DNA of 64,000 nt from AP-15 sp963762575 (GTDB lineage Bacteria > Pseudomonadota > Alphaproteobacteria > ATCC43930 > CGMCC-115725). Positions 36,088 through 45,170 of this stretch are shown piece after piece; the stretch's first letter is position 1, and the number at the start of each line of letters is the position of its first letter. The position numbers and the translations under genes were made by a program. The DNA lies in the NCBI GenBank assembly GCA_963762575.1, contig CAVXLL010000014.1, forward strand, positions 62,001 to 126,000, in the 5' to 3' direction. The notes under the pieces are model-generated. The model ran no database searches, had not been told where the DNA came from, and saw only the letters and a program-made list of their open reading frames with translations.

Positions 36088-37367
36088 CTTGTCTCTCCCT
36101 CGGACAGCAGGGCGAAAGCGCGCAGGAAGAAGTCGGGCTCGCCGAAATTGCCGGATTTGAGCGCCAAGGCCAGCGCCGGCTCGCCGAGGCTCATCGTCCA
36201 CGGCACACCCGGGTCGATCTGCCGGCCGATGCGCAGCCCGGTGACGCCGAGCGCCTGGACGATTGCGCCGGCGGTCTCGCCGCCGGCGATCACTAGGCGC
36301 CGCGCGCCGCGCGCAACAAGAGCGCGAGCGACTTCCGCCAAAATACCTTCGACGAGCGCGCCAGCGCGCTCGCGGCCGAGCGTTTGCTGGATTGCCGCAA
36401 CCTCCTCGGGCGGCGCCGTCGCGCTGATCAGGACCGGCCTGTCGCCTAGTCGCGGCGCCGCCCAGGCAAGTGCTTCCTCGGCAAATTTGCGGCCCGCAGC
36501 CGCCGCGATCGGGTCGATCGGGAAGACCGGCCCGCGCTCGCGCATATATGCGACCTGCGCACGCGTCGCTTCCGAGCACGAGCCCGACAATATCGCAGCC
36601 GCGCCCGCGATCGGAGGCAGCGCATCTGCGCCGCGGTCCTGGCCGAGGAGCCCTTGTCGGCGGAAATTCTCAGGCAGCCCCAGCGCAATCCCCGACCCGC
36701 CGGTGATCAGCGGAAAATCGGCCGCAGCCTCGCCGATTGCTTCGAGATCATGATCCTCGATCGCATCGACGATCGCGTGCCGAAAACCGGCCTGCCGCAG
36801 CGACGCAAAGGCGTCGCGGATGGCCGCCGCGCCTTGCGACACATCGTATTGCGGTACCAGCCCTACTTTGCCGCGGCACTGACGCTGCAGGACGCGCACG
36901 AGGCTCGGATCACGCATCGGCGTCAACGGGTGGTCGCGCATGCTCAATTCCGACAGCAGCACGTCGCCGACGAACAGATAGCCGAGGTAGATTGTCCGCC
37001 CGTTTTCGGGAAAAGCCGGACAGAACAAGGTGAAGTCGGTGTCGAGCGCATCCATCAGCGCCTCGGCCACAGGTCCGACATTGCCGGCATCGGTCGAGTC
37101 GAAGGTCGAGCAGTATTTGAACAGGATCTGCCGCGCTCCCGCCTGCCGCAACCAGGCGAGCGCCGAGAGGCTCTTCTCGATCGCCTCGGCGGCCGGGATC
37201 GTCCGGCTCTTCAGCGCGACGACGACAGCCTCGGCGTCGGCGACTTCCGCGCCCGGCGCCGGCACGTCGATCAGTTGCACGGTGCGCATCCCGCGCCGCA
37301 CCAAGGTGTTGCACAGATCGGTGGCGCCGGTGAAATCGTCGGCGATCGCACCCAACAGCACGCTCAT
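36084..37367 (-). CDS. otnK: 3-oxo-tetronate kinase (DUF1537 family)
   Basis: 427 residues. N-terminal sugar-binding domain with the family signature GAIADDFTGATDLCNTLV and KYCSTFDSTDAGNVG; C-terminal nucleotide-binding domain with VIAGGETAGAIVQALG and GVPWTMSLGEPALALALKSGNFG. DUF1537 proteins are kinases for four-carbon acid sugars. Phosphorylates the 3-oxo-tetronate made by OtnI. Divergent from otnI with 69 bases between, where both promoters must lie. Confidence 0.92.
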   Translation of the reverse strand: MSVLLGAIADDFTGATDLCNTLVRRGMRTVQLIDVPAPGAEVADAEAVVVALKSRTIPAAEAIEKSLSALAWLRQAGARQILFKYCSTFDSTDAGNVGPVAEALMDALDTDFTLFCPAFPENGRTIYLGYLFVGDVLLSELSMRDHPLTPMRDPSLVRVLQRQCRGKVGLVPQYDVSQGAAAIRDAFASLRQAGFRHAIVDAIEDHDLEAIGEAAADFPLITGGSGIALGLPENFRRQGLLGQDRGADALPPIAGAAAILSGSCSEATRAQVAYMRERGPVFPIDPIAAAAGRKFAEEALAWAAPRLGDRPVLISATAPPEEVAAIQQTLGRERAGALVEGILAEVARALVARGARRLVIAGGETAGAIVQALGVTGLRIGRQIDPGVPWTMSLGEPALALALKSGNFGEPDFFLRAFALLSEGETR

Positions 37368-37436
37368 TGCGTCCTCCCGCGGGGTCTTGTGTTAAAGTAG
37401 CCTTCCGCCGTTGCGCCCGCAAACGAGGACCCTGCC

Positions 37437-38222
37437 GTGCCGAAATTCACCGCCAATCTCAGCTTCATCTTTCAGGAGGTCGGGTTTCTCGACCGCTTCG
37501 CGGCCGCTGCCACCTGCGGCTTCAAGGCGGTCGAATATCTCTCTCCGTATGAGCATCCGCCCGAAGTCATCGCCGAGCAGCTGAACCGCCACGGGCTCGT
37601 CCAGGCGCTGTTCAACATGCCGCCCGGCAACTGGGCGGCCGGCGAGCGCGGCACCGCGGCCTTGGCCGGGCGCGAGCAGGAATTCCGTGACGGGATCGAA
37701 AAGGCGCTGGGCTACGCCAAAGCGACGAACTGCAAACTGCTGCATGCGATGGCCGGGGTATTGCCGGCCGGAAGCGATCTCGCCGCGGCCGAGCGCGTCT
37801 ATGTCGCCAATTTGCAGCACGCGGCCGAGCGACTTTCGCGCGAGGGAATCACCGTCATCATCGAGCCGATCAACACCCGCGACATCCCCGGCTATTTCCT
37901 CAACACGACGAGCCAGGCGATGTCGGTCATCGAGCGGGCCGGGCACCCCAACCTGAAGCTGCAGCTCGACCTCTACCATGTGCAGATCATGGAGGGTGAT
38001 CTTGCACATCGCATGCGGGCCCTCGCCGGGCACTATCCGCATGTGCAGATCGCCGGCAACCCTGGCCGCCACGAGCCCGATGTCGGCGAGATCAACTACC
38101 CGTTCCTGTTCGACCTGCTCGACGAGCTCGGCTATTCAGGCTGGATCGGCTGCGAGTATCGGCCCAAAGGAGAAACGCGGGCGGGACTCGGCTGGGCTAA
38201 GCGCTACGGCATTCAGGGCTGA
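37437..38222 (+). CDS. otnI: 2-oxo-tetronate isomerase
   Basis: 261 residues, hydroxypyruvate-isomerase-like TIM barrel. Visible: NLSFIFQEVGFLDRFAAAA, GFKAVEYLSPYE, NMPPGNWAAGERG, catalytic/metal glutamates in IIEPINTRDIPGYFL and CEYRPKGET, with LQLDLYHVQIMEGD between. GTG start. It converts 2-oxo- to 3-oxo-tetronate between DenD and OtnK. denD follows after 3 bases. Confidence 0.92.
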   Translation: MPKFTANLSFIFQEVGFLDRFAAAATCGFKAVEYLSPYEHPPEVIAEQLNRHGLVQALFNMPPGNWAAGERGTAALAGREQEFRDGIEKALGYAKATNCKLLHAMAGVLPAGSDLAAAERVYVANLQHAAERLSREGITVIIEPINTRDIPGYFLNTTSQAMSVIERAGHPNLKLQLDLYHVQIMEGDLAHRMRALAGHYPHVQIAGNPGRHEPDVGEINYPFLFDLLDELGYSGWIGCEYRPKGETRAGLGWAKRYGIQG

Positions 38223-38225
38223 GCG

Positions 38226-39191
38226 ATGCGCGTCGTCATTACCGGCGGCTGCGGATTTCTGGGACAGCGGGTCGCGTTGCAGTTGCTCGCGCGGGGTGAT
38301 ATCGACGAGCTCGTGCTGTTCGATAACGCGCCTTCGGCCTTGCCTTTGCCGGAGGACAAGCGGCTGGGCGCCGTAACCGGTGACATCGCCGACCTCGAGG
38401 CCGTGCGCCGGGTGATCTCGGCCGGCACGCATTCGGTGTTTCACCTCGCCGCGGTGGTCAGCGGCCAGGCCGAAGCCGACACCGACCTCGGCTACCGCGT
38501 CAATCTCGACGGGACCCGGGCGGTGCTCGATGCCTGCCGCGCTCTCGGCACCTGCCCGCGCGTGGTGTTCGCCAGCTCGCTCGCGGTCTATGGCGGCGCA
38601 TTGCCGCCGGCGGTCGGTGACGACACGCCTTTGACGCCACAGACTTCATACGGGACGCAGAAGGCGATCGGCGAATTGCTGGTCAACGATTACAGCCGCA
38701 AGGGATTTGTCGACGGCCGCGCGGTCCGTTTGCCGACCGTCATCGTGCGGCCAGGCCGGCCCAATCGCGCCGCCTCGACCTTCGCCTCATCGATGATCCG
38801 GGAGCCGCTCGCCGGTCGCGAAGCTGTCTGCCCGGTATCGCCCGATACGGTCATGGCGCTCGCCTCGCCGCGGCGTATTGTGGCCGGCCTGCTGCACGCC
38901 CACGATTTATCCGCCGATGCCTTCGGCACGAGCCGGTCATTGCAGCTCCCCGGCTTCTCGGTCGCGGTCGGCGAAATGGCCGCCGCGGTCCGCCGCGCCG
39001 GCGGCGGGGCGGCCTATGCGCGCATCCGCTGGCAACCCGACCCGCAGATCCAGCAGATCATTTCCGGCTGGCCGCAATCGCTTTATGCCCCGCGCGCCGA
39101 AACGCTCGGGTTCACAGCCGACAGCGGCATCGACGAGGTGGTCTCGGCTTTCATCGAGGATGACCTCGAGATGCAGAAAGAACTCGTCTGA
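38226..39191 (+). CDS. denD: D-erythronate dehydrogenase
   Basis: 321 residues, extended SDR/NAD-dependent epimerase family. NAD-binding ITGGCGFLGQRVA at the N-terminus, FHLAAVVSGQAEAD, active-site S-Y-K in FASSLAVYGG and SYGTQKAIGELLV, and RLPTVIVRPGRPN. DenD oxidises D-erythronate to 2-oxo-D-erythronate, the first step of the pathway. Three bases from otnI, so surely co-transcribed. Confidence 0.9.
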   Translation: MRVVITGGCGFLGQRVALQLLARGDIDELVLFDNAPSALPLPEDKRLGAVTGDIADLEAVRRVISAGTHSVFHLAAVVSGQAEADTDLGYRVNLDGTRAVLDACRALGTCPRVVFASSLAVYGGALPPAVGDDTPLTPQTSYGTQKAIGELLVNDYSRKGFVDGRAVRLPTVIVRPGRPNRAASTFASSMIREPLAGREAVCPVSPDTVMALASPRRIVAGLLHAHDLSADAFGTSRSLQLPGFSVAVGEMAAAVRRAGGGAAYARIRWQPDPQIQQIISGWPQSLYAPRAETLGFTADSGIDEVVSAFIEDDLEMQKELV

Positions 39192-39278
39192 GTCACCGGC
39201 CCACTTAACACGGCTGCATCCGAGGTATCGCGGGGTTGGCGATTTACAGCGACGCGCCGGGCGTGGCAATTTGGTGCG

Positions 39279-40034
39279 ATGGCGGGACGGCTCGCAGGTA
39301 AACGCGCCCTGGTGACCGCGGCGGCGCAAGGGATCGGCCGCGCAACGGCGCTTGCTTTTGCCGCCGAGGGCGCGAGCGTGCTGGCGACAGACATCGCCGA
39401 GGACAAGCTGGCGCCGCTCGCCGACGCGCTGATCGCGACCCGCCATCTCGATGTGACCGATGAAGGGGCGATCGCGGCGCTGGCGGACGAGCTCGGTGCA
39501 ATCGACGTGCTGTTCAACTGCGCCGGCTTTGTCCATCACGGGACGATCCTCGACGTCGCCCCGGTCGAATGGGACGCGTCCTTTGTCCTCAATGTGCGCT
39601 CGATGTTCCTGACGATCCGCGCGTTTCTGCCCAAGATGGTCGAGCGCGGAACCGGCGCTTCCATCATCAACATGTCGTCCACCGTGTCCTCGATCAAAGG
39701 CGTGCCGAACCGCTGCGTCTACGGCGCGACCAAAGCCGCGGTGATCGGGCTCACCAAGTCGGTAGCCGCCGATTTCATCGTGACGGGCATTCGCTGCAAT
39801 GCGATCTGCCCCGGAACCATCGCGACACCCTCGCTCGAAGACCGCATCGCGGCTCAGGGGGTGCAGATCGTCGGCGGCACCGACGCTGCGCGGCGTGCCT
39901 TTGTCGAGCGCCAGCCTCTGGGTCGGCTCGGCACGCCCGAGGAGGTCGCGGCGCTCGCTGTCTATCTCGCCTCGGATGAATTAGCCTTCACGACCGGCGC
40001 GATCCACGTGATCGACGGCGGCTTCACGCTCTGA
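39279..40034 (+). CDS. SDR oxidoreductase, probably a 2-keto-3-deoxy-L-fuconate-type dehydrogenase
   Basis: 251 residues, classical SDR: TAAAQGIGRATAL (cofactor), NCAGFVHHG, active-site S in NMSSTVSSIKG, YGATK as YxxxK. BDH2-like SDRs with this sequence pattern (LFNCAGFVHHGTILD, IRCNAICPGT) include 2-keto-3-deoxy-L-fuconate and L-rhamnonate 4-dehydrogenases. The next gene, 19 bases on, is a diketo-acid hydrolase homologue, which supports that role. 87 bases after denD; may share its transcript. Confidence 0.8.
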   Translation: MAGRLAGKRALVTAAAQGIGRATALAFAAEGASVLATDIAEDKLAPLADALIATRHLDVTDEGAIAALADELGAIDVLFNCAGFVHHGTILDVAPVEWDASFVLNVRSMFLTIRAFLPKMVERGTGASIINMSSTVSSIKGVPNRCVYGATKAAVIGLTKSVAADFIVTGIRCNAICPGTIATPSLEDRIAAQGVQIVGGTDAARRAFVERQPLGRLGTPEEVAALAVYLASDELAFTTGAIHVIDGGFTL

Positions 40035-40053
40035 TGCAGAGAGGAGTTTTCCG

Positions 40054-40902
40054 ATGAAGCTTCTTCGCTATGGACCCGCGGGGCAGGAAAAGCCCGGTCT
40101 GCTGGACCGCGACGGGAAGATCCGCGATCTTTCCAGGGCGATTCGGGACATCGACGGCGAAGCGCTCGCCCCCGCTTCGCTCGACCGGTTGCGCCGCCTC
40201 GATCCGAGCACTCTGCCGCTGGTGGAGGGCAAGTCGCGGCTCGGGCCGTGCGTTGCGCGAGTATCAAAGTTGGTTGCGATTGGCCTCAACTACCGAGCAC
40301 ATGCCGCGGAGACCGGGGCGGTGATCCCCAAAGAGCCAATCTTCTTCATGAAGGCTACGACCTCGATCTGCGGGCCCGATGACGACGTGATCATTCCTAA
40401 GGGCTCGCAAAAGACCGACTGGGAGGTCGAGCTCGGCATCGTGATCGGCACCCTGGCGCGGTATGTCCCCGCCCATGATGCGCACAAATACGTCGCCGGC
40501 TACTGCGTCGTGAACGACGTGTCCGAGCGCGAATTTCAGATCGAGCGCGGCGGGCAATGGACCAAAGGCAAGAGCGCCGACACTTTCGCCCCGATCGGTC
40601 CCTGGGTCGTCACCGCCGACGAGGTGCCCGACCCGGGCAAGCTCGGGCTATGGACCGAGGTCAACGGCAAGCGGGTGCAGAACAGCAACACCTCCGACCT
40701 GATCTTCGGGATCGACGAGATCGTCAGCTATGTCAGCCATTTCATGACCCTGCTGCCCGGCGACGTCATCCCGACCGGCACTCCGTCGGGGGTCGGTCTC
40801 GGCATGAAGCCGCCACAATTCCTCAAAGCCGGCGACCGTGTGCGGCTGTCTGTCGAGGGATTGGGCGAGCAGAACCAGCGCCTGGTGGCCTTCACCGGAT
40901 AA
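40054..40902 (+). CDS. Fumarylacetoacetate hydrolase family protein, probably 2,4-diketo-3-deoxy-L-fuconate hydrolase
   Basis: 282 residues. Short N-terminal domain (MKLLRYGPAGQEKPGLLD), then the FAH fold: VAIGLNYRAHAAE, metal-binding glutamates and aspartate in DWEVELGIVIG and VVNDVSEREFQ, and GDVIPTGTPSGVGLGM. Homologues in oxidative L-fucose/L-rhamnose pathways cleave 2,4-diketo-3-deoxy acids to pyruvate and lactate. With the SDR upstream it could supply the last two steps of such a pathway; a general diketo-acid hydrolase is the alternative. Confidence 0.85.
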   Translation: MKLLRYGPAGQEKPGLLDRDGKIRDLSRAIRDIDGEALAPASLDRLRRLDPSTLPLVEGKSRLGPCVARVSKLVAIGLNYRAHAAETGAVIPKEPIFFMKATTSICGPDDDVIIPKGSQKTDWEVELGIVIGTLARYVPAHDAHKYVAGYCVVNDVSEREFQIERGGQWTKGKSADTFAPIGPWVVTADEVPDPGKLGLWTEVNGKRVQNSNTSDLIFGIDEIVSYVSHFMTLLPGDVIPTGTPSGVGLGMKPPQFLKAGDRVRLSVEGLGEQNQRLVAFTG

Positions 40903-40907
40903 TAAAT

Positions 40908-40975
40908 CGCCGGCAGCCCGGGGCCGGCGGCACGATCGAATCGATTGGGGCACCTAGCGCCCATGTGGGCGCTAG
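40908..40975 (+). terminator. Two GC-rich hairpins after the FAH-family gene
   Basis: CGCCGG/CCGGCG (40908-40913 with 40924-40929), beginning 5 bases after the stop, and CTAGCGCCC/GGGCGCTAG (40954-40962 with 40967-40975, perfect 9-bp stem, 4-base loop). Neither is followed by a T run, so termination may be inefficient or factor dependent. The second lies just upstream of the cold-shock gene promoter. Confidence 0.45.
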
Positions 40976-41002
40976 CGCAATGTGGCGCATTTACGCTATA
41001 AT
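40974..41002 (+). promoter_or_regulatory. Promoter of the cold-shock gene
   Basis: A perfect -10 box TATAAT at 40997-41002, unusual in this GC-rich DNA, lies 48 bases before ATG 41051. The -35 region (about 40974-40979, AGCGCA) is weak and falls in the foot of the preceding hairpin. Predicted leader of roughly 40 bases. Confidence 0.55.
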
Positions 41003-41050
41003 TTAGGCGTTCACGCGCTCACCCCATTCAATTCGACGTTTAGAGGACCT

Positions 41051-41578
41051 ATGTACGACCGCCGCCCCGGCTTTTTCCGCGAAGACCTCCCCCCCGGTCG
41101 CCGCGTCGAAGCCAAAGTCAAGTGGTTCAATGCCAGCAAGGGTTTCGGGTTCGTCACCCTGTCCGACGGATCCCAGGATGCGTTCCTGCCGATGGCGATC
41201 CTGCGTCGCGCCGGCTATGAGGACGTCCATGAAGGCGCTTCGATCGTCTGCGAGGTCAGCGCCGGGGCGAAAGGACCGCTGGTGACCACCGTCTTGAACG
41301 TTGACAATAGCACCGCGGCGGCGCCGCAGAGCGGGGGCGGCGGCATCGACCGCCGGGGCCCGCGGCCTTCCCAGACATTGGAGGGCGCGGTGAAATGGTT
41401 CGAGCCGGAGAAGGGCTACGGGTTCATCTCACCCGACGGCGGCGGCAAGGACGTGTTCGTCCACATCACCGCCCTGCGCCGCAGCGGCGTCAACGCCCTC
41501 GATCCCGGCCAGCGGGTCAGGGTCGAGGTGGTCGACGGCAAGAAAGGGCTCGAGGCCGACCGCATCGCCCTCATCTAA
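41051..41578 (+). CDS. Cold-shock protein with two cold-shock domains
   Basis: 175 residues with two OB-fold cold-shock domains: first at about 18-80 (AKVKWFNASKGFGFVTLSDG), second at about 108-172 (GAVKWFEPEKGYGFISPDGG, DVFVHITALRRSG). RNP1-like KGFGFV and KGYGFI are intact; the first domain has FLPMAIL in place of the usual FVH motif, so RNA contact there is altered. GAGGACCT before ATG 41051 fixes the start. It binds single-stranded nucleic acid. Double-domain Csps are typical of alphaproteobacteria. Confidence 0.93.
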   Translation: MYDRRPGFFREDLPPGRRVEAKVKWFNASKGFGFVTLSDGSQDAFLPMAILRRAGYEDVHEGASIVCEVSAGAKGPLVTTVLNVDNSTAAAPQSGGGGIDRRGPRPSQTLEGAVKWFEPEKGYGFISPDGGGKDVFVHITALRRSGVNALDPGQRVRVEVVDGKKGLEADRIALI

Positions 41579-41826
41579 GGGGTGCGGGCTGGATCGAGTT
41601 TAGAAGACGGCGGTCGGATTGCCCGCAGCCGATATTTTGTGCAACTGTTTTCGGCTGAATCCGTTTCCCCCAGGGCCGTGGTGCAACCTTATGGCAGCTG
41701 TAGCAAAGATCAGGGTGACCTGGCGCGATTGAAATGCTACCGCTAGGTAAACGGGAAGCCACTTGCGTGAACCGCGAGGCATACGAGGCGCCGGTTTTAT
41801 CCGAATTTTCGAGAGCGAGACGGACG

Positions 41827-42465
41827 ATGGATTTACACGATACCATCCGGACCTATCGGCTGTTTTCCGGCTCATACGACATCGTTTTCGGCCCCGTCTT
41901 TCACCCGGGGCGAAAGGAGGCGGTGCGCATCGCCAACGACCGGCCGGGCCAGCATATCCTCGAGGTCGGCGTCGGCACCGGGTTGTCGCTCCCCCATTTC
42001 CGCACGGATTCGCGGGTCACCGGCATCGACGTCTCGGAGGAGATGCTGGCGAAGGCGCGGCGGCGGGCCGAGCGTCTGCGGCTCTCCCATGTCGAGGGCC
42101 TGCACCTGATGGATGCCGAGAACCTCGAATTGCCGGACAATTCCTTCGACGCCGTGCTGGCCCTCTACGTCGCCTCGGTCGTGCCGAACCCGGCACGTTT
42201 TGCCGCCGAAATGCGCCGCGTCTGCATTCCGGGCGGGACGATCGTCGTGGTCAACCACTTCACTAGCGAGAACCTGGCGGCGCGCTTCATCGAAAAACGC
42301 CTGGCCCGGCTCGCCCGCCATATCGGCTTTCACGCGGACTTCCCGTTCGACACCTTCCGCCGCGACAGCCGGCTTTCGATCCGCGAGGTGCGGCCCAGCA
42401 ACTTGTTCGGATATTGGAAGCTGTTGCGGTGCGTCAACGAAAAGCCCGCCTCCAATCCGGGCTGA
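41827..42465 (+). CDS. Phosphatidylethanolamine N-methyltransferase-like SAM methyltransferase
   Basis: About 212 residues from ATG 41827 (an in-frame start at 41734 would add 31). Class I methyltransferase: AdoMet motif ILEVGVGTGLSLPHF, acidic end of strand 2 TGIDVSEEML, then DAENLELPDNSFDAVLALYV. The N-terminal YRLFSGSYDIVFGPVFHPGR and the C-terminal FGYWKLLRC match PmtA of the Rhodobacter type, which makes phosphatidylcholine from phosphatidylethanolamine. Acts at the inner membrane surface. Monocistronic. Confidence 0.85.
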   Translation: MDLHDTIRTYRLFSGSYDIVFGPVFHPGRKEAVRIANDRPGQHILEVGVGTGLSLPHFRTDSRVTGIDVSEEMLAKARRRAERLRLSHVEGLHLMDAENLELPDNSFDAVLALYVASVVPNPARFAAEMRRVCIPGGTIVVVNHFTSENLAARFIEKRLARLARHIGFHADFPFDTFRRDSRLSIREVRPSNLFGYWKLLRCVNEKPASNPG

Positions 42466-42675
42466 ATTGATGCCCGAACGGACGCGGCCGGTCAGGTCCT
42501 CGCTGCCGCATGGTTCTCATCAAGATGCGCTGGAGCCGAAATAACAGCGAAAAATAGTCAGCAGAAACGGCCAACCGCGGCTGTTTCGCTGTCGGCGCTT
42601 CAGGCCCGAGGGGTTCCGGCCGGCAGGGCCCATAACTCATGTTAATGAGAGACCCACGTCCGGTGGCGGCGGTTG

Positions 42676-43683
42676 TTAGCGATCGGCGGCATCGTAATTT
42701 GACAGCTCGGCGGATTTTCTATCTGAGGCCGGCTTAAGGAGACCCGAGACGAGGCTGCGCAGCGAGGGAACTTCGCCGGGGCGGAAGTCGACGGGGCGGC
42801 ACAGCGCCATCGCGATGATGCCGAGGCGCGCCATCTTCTGTGCGGCGTAGGCGCTTTCGGCGGCGCTGGCGCTGAGCCGCTCCATGACTGCGCCGCCGAG
42901 CTGCTGCACGAGGATTCCGCCGACCAGATCGACGGCGCCCACCATGCCGGCGCCGCTCGCCAGACGGCGCAGCAGGTGCACGGTGCCGGCCAGCCCCGGG
43001 CGCTGGCCGTAAACCTCGGCGATCTCGCGAACAAGGCGCAAGGCGCGGGCGGCAAACAGCAAGGTGTCGAGCAAGGCGGTCGGGCTGACCGCATTTATCG
43101 CGAAGGCCTGCGTCGCGGCGCGGCGGATCGCGGCCTCGGCGAGCCGGTCGGCCGAGGTGAGAACAAAGCGGGAAAACAGCTCGAGCGCATCGCGGCCGCT
43201 GTGGTGCGGCTCGCGAACAGCGCGATAGCGCGCGACCGCCTCGCTCAATAGCGGGTCGGCCGCGAGGATCGCTGTCGCAGCATCGATCTCCGCCTTCAGC
43301 TCATCCGCCATTGCGAACGGGATCAAGGTTCTGAGGCGCTCGGCGGAGCGCAGTCGCCACAACCCGCGAAGCTCAGCCAGGAGCCAATAGGCGGCGCCGC
43401 CGCCACCTGCCGCCACCGCCGCCGCCGCGGCTATGCCGAGCCCGGCGCCATGCGCGAAGGCGCCGTCGACGAATTGAACGAGGTCGATGCCAACGACGCC
43501 GAGGACGAGGATGCCAAGGCCGGTGGCGGCAACTCGAGCAGGCGAGCGGGACCGCCGCCTTCGCAGCGAGGGAAGGTTCGTTTCGGGCGCCGGCTGCAGG
43601 TTCAAATCGAGACGCCCGGTCTCCTCCGTTTCGAGAATGCGCGGCCGCAGGCGCTCCCGCGGCGGCTCAGTTTCAATCGTCAT
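42676..43683 (-). CDS. YcjF/DUF697 family membrane protein
   Basis: 335 residues. Disordered basic N-terminus, two transmembrane segments (AATGLGILVLGVVGIDLVQF and the glycine/alanine-rich helix after it, roughly residues 50-105), then a cytoplasmic DUF697 domain (LTSADRLAEAAIRRAATQAFAINAVSPTALLD). The ATG overlaps the ycjX stop (ATGA), the standard ycjX-ycjF arrangement. In enterobacteria the pair belongs to a stress regulon; mechanism is unknown. Confidence 0.87.
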   Translation of the reverse strand: MTIETEPPRERLRPRILETEETGRLDLNLQPAPETNLPSLRRRRSRSPARVAATGLGILVLGVVGIDLVQFVDGAFAHGAGLGIAAAAAVAAGGGGAAYWLLAELRGLWRLRSAERLRTLIPFAMADELKAEIDAATAILAADPLLSEAVARYRAVREPHHSGRDALELFSRFVLTSADRLAEAAIRRAATQAFAINAVSPTALLDTLLFAARALRLVREIAEVYGQRPGLAGTVHLLRRLASGAGMVGAVDLVGGILVQQLGGAVMERLSASAAESAYAAQKMARLGIIAMALCRPVDFRPGEVPSLRSLVSGLLKPASDRKSAELSNYDAADR

Positions 43684-45077
43684 GCGAGAGCGTCCTCCAG
43701 CAGAAAAGCGAGCGCCTTGTCGAGATTTATATGGGGAATGCCGTCGCCTACCGCGCCCTTGATCCGCGGCGGTTGGAATACTGGAAATTCGGTGAACCGT
43801 TCGCCCCAAAACCCGCTGGGCGGCGGCGTCACTGGCACGATGCCGGGGAAGAAACGAATGCGCCGCTCGCCGCCTTCGGGCAGCCCGACTACGATATCGA
43901 CCTTATGCCCGTCGATCACATCGGCGCCGTCCTCGGTGCAGCGGATCGAGGCGAGCGCGGTCGCCGCCACGCGAGCACGGGCGGCTTTGACGCGCAAGGT
44001 CGGGGCTTCCACCAGGTTCGCCATCAGCGCTTCGAGATGGTCGCGCTGCAATGCCGGCACATGGTCGGCCTTGGTCGCGGCAAACAAGACCCGGTCGATG
44101 CGGGCCCCAAACAGCCGACGCAATATGCTTCGCCGGCCAAAGCGAAAGGCGGCGAGGATCGTGTCGAGCGCCAGCCGCTGATCGGCAAAGGCTTCCTCGC
44201 CGGCGTTCAGCGCGCGCAGCACGTCGACGAGCACGATCTGGCGATCGACGTTACGGGCGAGCTGTGCGAAGAAGGGCTGCACGATCGTGCGCTTATAGGC
44301 CTCGAAACGCGCCTCCATCAGCGCGGCGAGACTGGCGGCCCGCGCCCGTGCTCCGACGGCCAGCGGCATCGGGCAAAACTGCAGCACCGAAGTGTCGGGA
44401 ATGCGTCCAGAGTTTAGAAAGCGCCCGGGCTGGAGCAGACTCAACTGCTCCCGTTCGCGGCACGCGGCAAGATATCCGCGATAGAGATCATACGCCCGCA
44501 GCGCCGTTTCCGGGTCGCCGGCGCCATCTGCCGGATGGCGGGCCAAATAATCGAGCCAATCGCGGGCGAGCGGGGCGCGCACCCCGTGGCGCGCCAAGAC
44601 GAGGGTCGCGCGCGACCAATCGCCATAGCTCTGCTGCAGTAAAGACAGGTCGAGCAGCCACTCGCCGGGATAATCGAGAATTTCGACGGTCAGCTCGGCG
44701 GTACCGCCGAGCAGCCTGGCCCTTCGAAAAAGACCTGCCGAGGCGAACCGCAGCAACAGACGCACCCGGCGCAAATCGGTCGTGCTCGCGGGCCACTGCG
44801 GCGGGTCGGCAGCGAGCGCCGCGACCGTTTCCTCGAGCGGGAACGGAGGAACATCATCGCCGTCCGGCGCGAACAGCTGCGCGCCCAGGACTTGCCGTTC
44901 CGCCGCAGCCCGCAGGAACGGCAGACGCCCCGGCCTGCCGGCGGCGCTCAAGAGATTGTAAATCACGCTGGTAATGAAGGCGGTCTTGCCGGACCGGCTG
45001 AGCCCGGTAACGGCGAGACGCAGCGCGCCGTCACGCACCAGCGCCGTCAGGGTCGGGAGCTTATCCAGCGCGCGCAT
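43680..45077 (-). CDS. YcjX family GTP-binding protein (DUF463)
   Basis: 465 residues. P-loop GLSRSGKT at 25-32, VEILDYPGEWLLDLSLL as the switch/Walker B region, and LFAATKADHVP as the guanine-specificity-type motif. Length fits the family. Translationally coupled to the downstream YcjF-like gene. YcjX GTPases are stress-linked; the partner membrane protein suggests a role at the inner membrane. Confidence 0.9.
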   Translation of the reverse strand: MRALDKLPTLTALVRDGALRLAVTGLSRSGKTAFITSVIYNLLSAAGRPGRLPFLRAAAERQVLGAQLFAPDGDDVPPFPLEETVAALAADPPQWPASTTDLRRVRLLLRFASAGLFRRARLLGGTAELTVEILDYPGEWLLDLSLLQQSYGDWSRATLVLARHGVRAPLARDWLDYLARHPADGAGDPETALRAYDLYRGYLAACREREQLSLLQPGRFLNSGRIPDTSVLQFCPMPLAVGARARAASLAALMEARFEAYKRTIVQPFFAQLARNVDRQIVLVDVLRALNAGEEAFADQRLALDTILAAFRFGRRSILRRLFGARIDRVLFAATKADHVPALQRDHLEALMANLVEAPTLRVKAARARVAATALASIRCTEDGADVIDGHKVDIVVGLPEGGERRIRFFPGIVPVTPPPSGFWGERFTEFPVFQPPRIKGAVGDGIPHINLDKALAFLLEDALA

Positions 45078-45170
45078 TTCCGGCCGATCATCCGAACCCC
45101 GCGCTCCACGCGGTTGGGTGGATGAGAGTAGCGCCCTGTGGTTCTCGGCCTCGGGGTTTCTCAGCCTCGC

